Assembly: GCA_030145015.1 (NCBI GenBank)
Contig: JAQYWI010000001.1
Span: forward strand, 32,224-96,223
DNA from: Desulfobacterales bacterium
Lineage (GTDB): Bacteria; Desulfobacterota; Desulfobacteria; Desulfobacterales; JAHEIW01
Direction of reading: 5' to 3'
DNA length: 64,000 nt
The position numbers and the translations under genes were made by a program. The notes beneath the pieces were generated by a model. The model did not search any database. It had not been told where the DNA came from and saw only the letters and a list, made by a program, of their open reading frames with translations. Position 1 is the stretch's first letter; every line of letters begins with the position of its first letter. This document shows positions 44,150 through 51,915 of this stretch, piece after piece.

Positions 44150-45562
44150 ATGCTTAAACTGCTGCTCATAAATGCATCAAATAAACACAAGGGACTTGGC
44201 AACATTCGATCGACTGCCTGGCCGCCGCTTAATCTGCCTTATCTGGCAGCGCTGACTCCAGATCATTACAAGATTGAGGTCATAGATGAAAATATCGAGC
44301 CCTTCAAATTTCAAAAAGCGGATATTGTTGGCATAACATCCTACACTTCTTCAGTGAGCCGGGGTTATGAGATTGCTCAAATTTACCGGGAACAGGGTAT
44401 CACAACTGTCATGGGCGGTATTCATGTGTCGATGATGCCCGCAGAAGCCATGAATTACTGCGATGCTGTTGTTGTTGGAGAAGCCGAGGGTGTCTGGCCA
44501 AAGGTTCTTGAAGATTTTGAGGCGGGGACGCTGAAAAGGCAGTACCAGGGCTCCTGGCCGGGTTTGGAGCATTTACCCATACCCAGGCGCGATATACTTC
44601 GAAACGATTACTATACCTGGGGCAGTATCCAGACATCCCGTGGATGCCCGATGGACTGTGTTTTTTGTTCCGTAACCGCCTTTAATGGAAGGCGGTTTAG
44701 GCGCCGCCGCCTTGAAGATGTCGTCCAAGAATTAGGACAGATACCTCACAAGAGAGTGATGATTACCGACGATAACTTGATTGGATACAGCAAAGAAGAT
44801 AGAGATTGGGCGCGACTCTTTTTTTCGAGAATCATCGAAAAAGGAATAAAAAAAACTTTTTTTGCCCAGGCCTCCATACAGTTCGGAGAAGACCTGGAAC
44901 TGATTCAAATAGCGGCCAGGGGGGGATTAAAAATTTTATTTATCGGGTTTGAATCCGTGAATCCCGAGAGCCTAAAATCTTATCAAAAAGGCCTTAACTT
45001 GAAACGGCTCCAGCAGGATAAATACGATGAGTTGATTTCAAGGATTCGCTCGGCAGGTATCGCTGTAATTGGCGCTTTTGTGCTGGGCTGCGACGACGAC
45101 GACCTGTCTGTATTTCATTCAACCTTAGAATTTGTTGAGTCATCCGGCATGGATGTATTACAAATTACCAAGCCGACCCCGCTGCCGGGCACGCAGCTGT
45201 GGAAAGACCTATTAAATGATGGCCGCATTTTAAATCTAGATTTCCCAAAAGCCTGGGAAGATTATCGGCTTACAAAAATGGTATATAAACCGGGAAAAAT
45301 GTCTGTTGAGGATGTTTATGAGGGTTTTACGTATATACGGACAATATATTACGGGTTTTGGCAGACGCTAAAAAGAACAATAGGCACGCTTTTTACAACC
45401 AAAAATCTTGTTACGACGATCCTTGCTTATAAATTTAACGCGTCATATCGCAGGGCGTTTATAAATTCAGAGCACCGTAAAATCTATAATCGGCCAGGAT
45501 TAAAAAGAAAGTTCAGGCTAAGCCGGCCACCGGCGAAACCTAGTGTTGCGTCCCGCAAGTAA
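44150..45562 (+). CDS. B12-binding radical SAM protein
   Basis: A 470-residue enzyme. Residues about 1-135 form a cobalamin-binding Rossmann domain (ADIVGITSYTSSVSRGYEIA, VMGGIHVSMMP), and the radical SAM core follows with the 4Fe-4S ligands C166-x3-C170-x2-C173 in RGCPMDCVFC. FIGFESVNPESLKSYQKG and GAFVLGCDDD are typical of this class, which includes methylases and ring-forming enzymes such as those of hopanoid biosynthesis. The gene follows a squalene/phytoene synthase, so a lipid substrate is possible but unproven. The last six codons and the stop are encoded by element D, so the native C-terminus may have been trimmed. There is no clear ribosome site. Confidence 0.85.
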   Translation: MLKLLLINASNKHKGLGNIRSTAWPPLNLPYLAALTPDHYKIEVIDENIEPFKFQKADIVGITSYTSSVSRGYEIAQIYREQGITTVMGGIHVSMMPAEAMNYCDAVVVGEAEGVWPKVLEDFEAGTLKRQYQGSWPGLEHLPIPRRDILRNDYYTWGSIQTSRGCPMDCVFCSVTAFNGRRFRRRRLEDVVQELGQIPHKRVMITDDNLIGYSKEDRDWARLFFSRIIEKGIKKTFFAQASIQFGEDLELIQIAARGGLKILFIGFESVNPESLKSYQKGLNLKRLQQDKYDELISRIRSAGIAVIGAFVLGCDDDDLSVFHSTLEFVESSGMDVLQITKPTPLPGTQLWKDLLNDGRILNLDFPKAWEDYRLTKMVYKPGKMSVEDVYEGFTYIRTIYYGFWQTLKRTIGTLFTTKNLVTTILAYKFNASYRRAFINSEHRKIYNRPGLKRKFRLSRPPAKPSVASRK

Positions 45563-45800
45563 TTTACAAAAATAGGTGTCAGGTTTCGGGTGTCAGGGTT
45601 CAAAAAAGGGCGGATAGACTTGGAAGCCATAAGGCTGGGAAGCTGGAAGGCTTGAAAGCGCGAAAGCTTCCAGGCCTCCCAGCCTTCAAGCTATGAGCCA
45701 TGAGCTATCAGCTACGCGCTATTTTGCCTGACACCTGAACACTGACACCTGAAACCATCGTAATACGACCTTTGTAACATTTTTGCGGGAAATGACCCTA
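45541..45800. repeat. TIR element family 1, copy D
   Basis: Left end TAGTGTTGCGTCCCGCAAG then TAATTTACAAAA; right end GACCTTTGTAACATTTTTGC...GGGAAATGACCCTA. The core has an outer arm pair (GGTGTCAGGTTTCGGGTGTC / CTGAACACTGACACCTGAAA) and an inner pair built on GGCTGGGAAGCTGGAAGGC and its complement. The left end encodes the tail and stop of the radical SAM gene, and the terminal CTA (45798-45800) is the stop codon of the convergent oxidoreductase gene. Confidence 0.8.
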
Positions 45801-47102
45801 GATCCATTGGCCAATTTTAACCCGATCAATCAGTTCCAGGGATGATTTTAAAATCTTGCCCTTAAATCTTATCCTTAAAGCCGCTTCCAGCATTTCGGGT
45901 CGAATCACCTTCTTCAACTTGGCCAGCACCGCCAGAGACGCCAGGGCGCGGTCCGTGCCTTTGATGCCCTGATCTTTAAGATCGACAAGATGAATGCGGG
46001 CTTTGCCGGCGGGGATCGTCACGCCGCTGATTTGAATGACGAGCACATCTTTTTCCAAACGTTTAAACAGGCTGCGACGCCGGTCGACCCCTTCCGGGTC
46101 AAGGGCGATCACCACAGACGGCATTTCAATTCCGGTGTAATCGATTTCTTCAGGGGATAAAATTAATTCGCTGATGGAAGGGCCTCTGAGCACCGTAATG
46201 TTATATTCATTTTTCTGGGTGGTCCGCAGACCGGCCGTCAGCCCCGCAATGCACAGAATTTCACCGGCGGTTATGACGCGCTGGCCGGCACTGCCGAGCA
46301 GAATGACCTCCTGGCGGCCGGTCTGGGGCGCCTGATGTTGGGCCTTGATGACCGCCGGCCGGCCGACTTTTTTCTGGGTGGCGGCCATTTTACGATATTG
46401 CTGCCCGTATTCGGGGCGGATATTTTCAGCCACAATGCCCTCCAGCGCGGGCAACTTGGCCAGGGCGTCTTCCATCATCTTCGTATTAAGGCGGTTTTTT
46501 TTCGTGTAGCGGCCCGGGCAGATTCCCCAGATGTCCATTACGGAAAACCCGTCATATTCAATGGCGCCTTGAATTTCTTCGGCAAGATTTTTACGAAAAC
46601 CCGAGCATCGCCTGACATACGGGGCGCCGGCGCTGCGGGCGACTTCACAAATATCCAAGGGGCGCTCCAACCGGTTTAAAAAACCGGAGCCTAACTGCGC
46701 ATCCGGCGGGGTCGTGGCTGAAAACTGGCCGCCGGTCATGCCGAAATTAAAGTTGTTTAAAATCAGCAGCGTTAGATCCAGATTACGGCGACACGCCGCG
46801 AGCAAATGGGCGCCGCCGATGCCCTGCCCCCCGTCTCCCATGGTGACCACCACTTTCAATTCCGGCCGTGCCATTTTTAGGCCGGCCGCGTATGTCAGGG
46901 CCCGGCCGTGCAGGCCATGGAATGCATGGGTGTGGAAGAACGTGTCGAACAGGCCGGAACAGCCGATGTCACTGACGATAACGATTTGATGCCCGGCCAG
47001 GCCCATATTCTGAAAGGCATGATCCAGCGTGTGGGTGATGCGTTCGTGGGTACACCCCGGACAAAAAACAGGCGGTCTTTCAGCATTTAAAAAACTATTC
47101 AC
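45798..47102 (-). CDS. 2-oxoacid:ferredoxin oxidoreductase, fused beta-gamma subunit
   Basis: A 434-residue fusion. The first 270 or so residues are the thiamine-diphosphate beta subunit: iron-sulfur ligands C14-P-G-C17 and C48, and the TPP motif GDGGQGIGGAHL...ILNN. From about residue 275 to the end is a gamma-type domain (LLGSAGQRVITAGEILCIAG, then NITVLRGPSISE). In most two-subunit enzymes gamma is fused to alpha rather than beta. The complex decarboxylates a 2-oxoacid to acyl-CoA and reduces ferredoxin; the exact acid (2-oxoglutarate, branched-chain or aryl pyruvate) is uncertain. It overlaps the alpha gene upstream by eight bases. No ferredoxin (delta) gene is adjacent. Confidence 0.85.
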   Translation of the reverse strand: MNSFLNAERPPVFCPGCTHERITHTLDHAFQNMGLAGHQIVIVSDIGCSGLFDTFFHTHAFHGLHGRALTYAAGLKMARPELKVVVTMGDGGQGIGGAHLLAACRRNLDLTLLILNNFNFGMTGGQFSATTPPDAQLGSGFLNRLERPLDICEVARSAGAPYVRRCSGFRKNLAEEIQGAIEYDGFSVMDIWGICPGRYTKKNRLNTKMMEDALAKLPALEGIVAENIRPEYGQQYRKMAATQKKVGRPAVIKAQHQAPQTGRQEVILLGSAGQRVITAGEILCIAGLTAGLRTTQKNEYNITVLRGPSISELILSPEEIDYTGIEMPSVVIALDPEGVDRRRSLFKRLEKDVLVIQISGVTIPAGKARIHLVDLKDQGIKGTDRALASLAVLAKLKKVIRPEMLEAALRIRFKGKILKSSLELIDRVKIGQWI

Positions 47103-48216
47103 TGTCGATGACCTCGGTGATTTGTGCAGGCCTGATCAGCCGTCCGTCCATTTGGCCCAGAAAATCAATTTGTTTTTCCGGCAGGATCCGTTTTATTTCG
47201 CGGACATATTGCCCCATATTCATCTCGACCACAACAATCCGCTTGACGGATTGGGCGACCTGCCGGATGAGGGGCTCGGGCACCGGCCATAATGTTTTCA
47301 GGACTAATAAAGAAACGGGTTTGCCCTGTCGGTCGCGTTCATTGAAAACAGCCTTTGCCGCGCGGGCGGTGACACCATAACTTATTAAGAGGGTATCGGC
47401 ATCGTCCCGTTTAAACGTTTCATGGAATGTAAGCTGGTCAACCGCTGATAACAGCTTAGCCTTTAAACGCTCCTGGCTGCGGGCAATTTCATCGGCATCA
47501 GTGGTGATATATCCATCCGGGCCATGGGTCGAGGAGGTCTGTCGAACCAATACGCTATCGCCGATCGGAAGAAAGCCCGGGACTGTTTGGGCCGTGTCTG
47601 CCTGAAAGGGCCGAAACGGCGGCTTGGATGGAGCCGGGGTTCGTTTAATAAGATCGGGAAGGTTCAACCCATCCAAATCAATGCTTTCCCGGGTCATTCC
47701 AATTTCCTTATTGGAAGCAATAAATACCGGACAGCGAAATTTTTCAGCCAGATTAAAGGCCTGAATGGTCAAGGTAAAGCAGTCATTCACATCTACCGGT
47801 GCTAAAACAATGACCGGCATGCCCCCACTGTTTCCCCAGCGCAAAAAGTTAATATCTCCATCGGCCCCCCGGGTGGCCGATCCGGTAGAAGGCCCCAATC
47901 GCTGTACATCAACAATCACAATCGGAATTTCACTGCCCAGCGCAAATGATATGTTTTCACTGTACAGGCTGATTCCCGGTCCCGAGGTGGCGGTCATCAC
48001 CTTCATCCCGGCCATGGATGCCCCCAGGCAAAATCCAATCGAAGCGATTTCATCTTCGCCCTGAAGGCAAATGCCATCAACAGAGGGCAGCAGGTTGAGC
48101 ATGGTGTGATAAATGGTGGTCGCCGGTGTAATGGGATAACCCGCATAAAAACGGCAACCGGCAGCAATGGCACCGCGGGCGATTGCTTCGTTGCCTTCCA
48201 GTAGACTATATGCCAT
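47095..48216 (-). CDS. 2-oxoacid:ferredoxin oxidoreductase alpha subunit
   Basis: A 373-residue alpha subunit. The pyrimidine-binding domain opens with LLEGNEAIARGAIAAGCRFY and YPITPATTI, then QGEDEIASIGFCLGASMAG and TATSGPGISLYSENI, all hallmarks of the KorA/VorB/PorA family. The C-terminal domain II starts near LLISYGVTARAAK. It lacks a fused gamma domain, which is instead joined to the beta subunit encoded next. Probably transcribed as a two-gene operon. Used by anaerobes to oxidise or make 2-oxoacids with ferredoxin. Confidence 0.88.
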   Translation of the reverse strand: MAYSLLEGNEAIARGAIAAGCRFYAGYPITPATTIYHTMLNLLPSVDGICLQGEDEIASIGFCLGASMAGMKVMTATSGPGISLYSENISFALGSEIPIVIVDVQRLGPSTGSATRGADGDINFLRWGNSGGMPVIVLAPVDVNDCFTLTIQAFNLAEKFRCPVFIASNKEIGMTRESIDLDGLNLPDLIKRTPAPSKPPFRPFQADTAQTVPGFLPIGDSVLVRQTSSTHGPDGYITTDADEIARSQERLKAKLLSAVDQLTFHETFKRDDADTLLISYGVTARAAKAVFNERDRQGKPVSLLVLKTLWPVPEPLIRQVAQSVKRIVVVEMNMGQYVREIKRILPEKQIDFLGQMDGRLIRPAQITEVIDSE

Positions 48217-48235
48217 CAGCTCTCCTTTGAGAAGC

Positions 48236-48360
48236 TGTCTTAAAAATGCATTAACGCAAGTGCGCTAAAGTTAAGGAATTCTGTCATTTTTATTAAAAGA
48301 TGGAGCGCAGCGACACCTTAACTTTAGGCACTTCCAACTTTAGTTCACTTTAGTCACTTA
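48236..48360. repeat. Dispersed repeat K2 (copy of 9165-9285)
   Basis: Has the same 60-base core as K1. A perfect inverted pair CTAAAGTTAAGG (48265-48276) / CCTTAACTTTAG (48316-48327) brackets the central GGAATTCTGTC...GCAGCGACA. The right side continues with TTCCAACTTTAGTTCAC words that mirror the left side of K1. It lies between the PgpH-like gene and the oxidoreductase operon. Confidence 0.7.
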
Positions 48361-48380
48361 TTTAATGGTTTATTGCGAGA

Positions 48381-50621
48381 CTACATCTTAAAAGAACTGC
48401 GGGGTTCGGGCTCTTTTTCGCCGATTCCAACCGTCCAGCGGGTTCTCTTTTTTACTTTTGCTTTCTCCTGCCATGGATAGCGGATCCGGGAATGAAGCGA
48501 AGCCTCCAGGGCATCTCCAAGGGTACAAACCATTTTGAAGATGTCGCGCGTGGTCAGGTTACACTCGCTGAATTGCCCGTCAGCAATCTTTTGGCCGACA
48601 ATTAATTGGACCATTTTATCGAGCTTACTGCGGGTGGGATCCTGCATTGAGCGTGATGCAGCCTCCGCGGCATCGGCGATCATGAGTATGGCAGCTTCAT
48701 TGCTCTGGGGTTTGGGCCCCGGATATCTGAAGTCCGCTTTGTTTAGCGTAACCCTGGTTCGATTTTTAGCGGCGATACCATAAAAATATTCGATGAGCTG
48801 GGTTCCATGATGTTGCAGAATCAAATCCACCAAAGCTCTGGGCAGCCTGGACCCCATGCCCATTTTTACGCCATTTTTTACATGGTTGATGATCAGCTCG
48901 GTGCTTTCCCACGGATCTAATAAATCATGCGGATTTTCGCTGTTGTATTGATTCTCGATATAATTTTTAGGTGTTTCCATCTTTCCGATGTCGTGGTAGT
49001 AAGCGCCGATCCTCAAAAGCAGGGAATTGGCTCCGATGGCTTCGCCCACCGAATGCGCCAGATAGGCTACGGCCATGGAGTGTTGATAGGTGCCGGGGGC
49101 CTCTTTCAGCAGTTTCTGCATCAGCGGGCGCTGCAAATCCGTATATCGGTTGAGTTTAAATGTTGAGGCCGTATCCCAGCTGATTTCAAGCAGGGGTAAT
49201 AACAGCAGCGCTAAAGGTCCGGCAACCAGACCTCCGGCAAAAGCCCAGCCCAGGCGCTCTATCAAATCGGCATTGAAAGCCCCTTTCGAAAGAAGTGAAC
49301 TGATGTTCGGTAGACTGGCGGCAGCCGGAAAAGCAGCTTGCCAGTCTAAGCTGAAGGCCAGCACACTGATGCTGTTGACCAGACCCACGCCCAGAGAAGG
49401 TAAGATAATGTGCCAGCGCTTCTGGATATTGGCGGATACCAGTACGGCGGTCAGTCCACCGAAAATAAAATAGAGCATAATGCGGTACTGGGGTCCGGCA
49501 AATAAACTGACCAGAATAGTTCCCACAACAGCGGTGCCGGTGGCCGCGAGCTTTCCATGGTTTAATGAGATCACCAGCAAAGGCAGAAAAGCGAAGGGCA
49601 TGGCATAGATCGGCAACGGGGTGAGCAGAAGGCATCCTTTTAAAATAAATATACACAAAAGCAGCAATGAAAGCAGAGGACGTTGCGGCGGTGCTTTGTG
49701 CGATCCTGTTGCCAGCATCTTTGAAAGGAATATATTATAAAACATAACCATAAACAAAACAGTAAACAGGCTCCACGGTACGTTACGATAGATCTCCCTA
49801 ATTTGCTGTTTTTGAAAGGCGTTTAGCAACAATACGTCCTGTTCATTTAACTGCTTTCGAAGCGGTATTAAAATATCACCCGCCTGAAAGCGAAGGGTCT
49901 GAATCGGATATTGGCGTTGAATCTTGTCCAGTCGTCTGGCGTTTTCTTTATGGTCGAATTCTAAGTTTGGCAGCAGGGTCGCCTGGCAGATCTTGAGAAC
50001 GGGATTTAGGATCGATTCATTCACTTGCCAAAAGAGCCGCTGGACCTTTTGCTCCATCGAGAATCGGGCTTTGTCCAGGGATATCAATTCATCAATGGGG
50101 GTAATCACCGGAGCTGCGAGTGCGGGGTCATGGATCTCAATGGTTTTTTTCCCTTTCAGATGTTGGGGGCCGGGCAAAATTCTGTTCTGAAGGATGGTTT
50201 CTTGAATTGTTAAAATTCCCTCCAGCAGTTTTTTGAGATCCCGATACCGGAGCACTTTGGTCAGTGTTTCCCTGGAAACTTCCACACCGAGTTCTGAATG
50301 GGTTTTCGTTATAAAGTCATCGATTCTTTTTTTCTTTTGGGCCCGAAATGATAAAAATTCTTTGATCAGAGCCTCCATTTTTTTCTTGGATGCTTCAACC
50401 TCGGCGGGAACATATTTAAATACCGGAACAAACTCCGAAAAGGCTTGCATTCTTTTTGAACTCAGTGCTTTTTTCTGATCAAAGTTGAAGGATTGGCGGG
50501 CTCTTATCGTGAGCATTATTTTGCTTTCGGCTTTGGGGGGACGTAAGGCAAGGTAGACATTTTCAGCAAAGCAGGCAAAAAGCGTGATAAGGACTAATGT
50601 AATGTTCAGAAAAAATTTCAT
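48381..50621 (-). CDS. 7TM-HD (PgpH-like) cyclic-dinucleotide phosphodiesterase
   Basis: A 746-residue membrane protein. An N-terminal anchor is followed by an extracytoplasmic region of about 250 residues (7TMR-HDED), seven membrane helices (about 275-480), and a cytoplasmic HD domain with YQHSMAVAYLAH, YYHDIGKME (about 541-549), INHVKNGVKMG and LILQHHGT. This architecture is that of PgpH, which hydrolyses cyclic di-AMP in Firmicutes; Desulfobacterota carry it too, but its role there is less tested. The C-terminus is basic. It is divergent from the FHA gene across a 306-base spacer. Confidence 0.85.
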   Translation of the reverse strand: MKFFLNITLVLITLFACFAENVYLALRPPKAESKIMLTIRARQSFNFDQKKALSSKRMQAFSEFVPVFKYVPAEVEASKKKMEALIKEFLSFRAQKKKRIDDFITKTHSELGVEVSRETLTKVLRYRDLKKLLEGILTIQETILQNRILPGPQHLKGKKTIEIHDPALAAPVITPIDELISLDKARFSMEQKVQRLFWQVNESILNPVLKICQATLLPNLEFDHKENARRLDKIQRQYPIQTLRFQAGDILIPLRKQLNEQDVLLLNAFQKQQIREIYRNVPWSLFTVLFMVMFYNIFLSKMLATGSHKAPPQRPLLSLLLLCIFILKGCLLLTPLPIYAMPFAFLPLLVISLNHGKLAATGTAVVGTILVSLFAGPQYRIMLYFIFGGLTAVLVSANIQKRWHIILPSLGVGLVNSISVLAFSLDWQAAFPAAASLPNISSLLSKGAFNADLIERLGWAFAGGLVAGPLALLLLPLLEISWDTASTFKLNRYTDLQRPLMQKLLKEAPGTYQHSMAVAYLAHSVGEAIGANSLLLRIGAYYHDIGKMETPKNYIENQYNSENPHDLLDPWESTELIINHVKNGVKMGMGSRLPRALVDLILQHHGTQLIEYFYGIAAKNRTRVTLNKADFRYPGPKPQSNEAAILMIADAAEAASRSMQDPTRSKLDKMVQLIVGQKIADGQFSECNLTTRDIFKMVCTLGDALEASLHSRIRYPWQEKAKVKKRTRWTVGIGEKEPEPRSSFKM

Positions 50622-50927
50622 TGCAGGTACATATCTTATTAAGCTGTGCGATCAGAGTCAATCAAATCTGTTTAAACAACCTAAATTTTTTCCCCCAATA
50701 GCCGATATACTAGTTAGCACATTAATTGTAATTTTTGTGGATTGTTAAAATCATTGTTGCAGGCACTTATCTAAGACCCTGTAATTTTTAGCACTTTGAC
50801 CGATTCTTGACTTTTGAAGGTCTTTCTGACATAATATACTGTAATAACTTAATGATTTTATCATTCTCGGAATTTTGTAGCAAAGGATTTGATACTGGGA
50901 ATCGAGTCGTTATAGAGGAGCGCAAAA
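50622..50927. other. Divergent intergenic region (PgpH-like and FHA genes)
   Basis: AT-rich spacer with no ORF or repeat that I recognise. The only clear signal is the promoter at 50807-50835, directed at the FHA gene. Confidence 0.4.
50807..50835 (+). promoter_or_regulatory. Sigma70-type promoter for the FHA gene
   Basis: TTGACT (50807-50812) and CATAAT (50830-50835) match the -35 and -10 consensus at five of six bases each, with an optimal 17-base spacer. Transcription would begin about 85 bases before the FHA start codon at 50928. Confidence 0.55.
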
Positions 50928-51587
50928 ATGCTGGGGAAAACGTTCGCCCGCTTTAAAAAGCAAAAAAATAATCAGACCCCTTCGGTGGTGGCATCAGGGA
51001 ACTCCGGTAAGGTCAAATCCCTCGGGGAGATCGCCAAAATGCTAAGTGCATCCGGAAGGGTTAGCCTGGCATCCCTGCGCAAATTGGCCCAGGAACAAGA
51101 ACTCGAAGCGTTCACTCAATTTGTTCGGCGCCCTGTGCTCGTCGGTTCTGCGATTAAGTCGGGTATCATATCCAGTGCCGGAACGACGACTGATACCCTT
51201 AACACGACTCAAATTTTTGAACCATCCAAAAGTCAAGGTGCTTCAATTTCAGCTTCCGAAAGCTTAAAACACGCGATTTACCCGATGGTTAAAGGCGAAT
51301 ATCCGGCGACGCCGCGCGGCGCTTTTTATATTGGACGCATCAACGGCAACGATATGATTATGCCGGACTATGCCATTTCCAAGCGCCATGCCATTATTGA
51401 TATTGAGGATGGGGCCTATTACATTCGAGACACCGGTTCCACCAATGGCACCAAGTTAAACGGATCGCGATTGGGCAAAAAGCCCACGCAGCTTAGGGAT
51501 AAAGATGTCATCAGCTTTGCCCGCTATGAATTTACCTTTCTTTATCCGAAATCGTTATACAATATGCTGCGGGATGTTTCCTCCTAG
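50928..51587 (+). CDS. FHA-domain protein
   Basis: A 219-residue cytoplasmic protein. Residues about 125-210 are a complete FHA domain: YIGRINGND, ISKRHAIID and DTGSTNGTKLNG, the residues that bind phosphothreonine. The first 120 residues are basic, then Ser/Thr-rich (SSAGTTTDTLNTTQIF); the TTDTLNTTQ stretch could itself be a kinase target that the FHA domain reads, which is inference. GAGGAGCG precedes the ATG. No Ser/Thr kinase gene is in the window. The partner is unknown. Confidence 0.88.
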   Translation: MLGKTFARFKKQKNNQTPSVVASGNSGKVKSLGEIAKMLSASGRVSLASLRKLAQEQELEAFTQFVRRPVLVGSAIKSGIISSAGTTTDTLNTTQIFEPSKSQGASISASESLKHAIYPMVKGEYPATPRGAFYIGRINGNDMIMPDYAISKRHAIIDIEDGAYYIRDTGSTNGTKLNGSRLGKKPTQLRDKDVISFARYEFTFLYPKSLYNMLRDVSS

Positions 51588-51642
51588 CTTCCCCTCAAGA
51601 ATATAAGAATATCCAATCGACTTCGCACCGATACGCCATCAT

Positions 51643-51850
51643 GAAACTATCTCAATCCGCCTTCGGAGGACTAAGGGCCCATGGCGGTGCTACGGGTCGA
51701 CTCAAAATGCTCACATGATTTGGGTTGAGCCTGTTGGCCCGTTAGCCCGTTTGCCCGAAAAAATAAAATCAGACCCTTTTCCGATTCAACCGGCTCAACG
51801 GGCTAAACCGGTCAACCTAAAACCCTGATCCACATTTTTGAGATAGGTTC
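51643..51850. repeat. 208-bp inverted-repeat element (CTATCTCAA ends)
   Basis: Ends are GAAACTATCTCAA (51643) and TTGAGATAGGTTC (51838-51850). The core has arms of word repeats: TTGGGTTGAGCCTGTTGGCC plus CGTTAGCCCG on the left and CGATTCAACCGGCTCAACGG plus GCTAAACCGG on the right. CTCAAAATGCTCACAT inside matches the 4593-4740 element. It lies between the FHA gene and the convergent histidine kinase gene, in a 328-base spacer with no other feature. Confidence 0.7.
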
Positions 51851-51915
51851 AAGTGAGTTTGTTCTAAGGGCTGACCTTTGGAAGTGGTGAATTCTTGGGT
51901 TTTTAAGGATGGATT

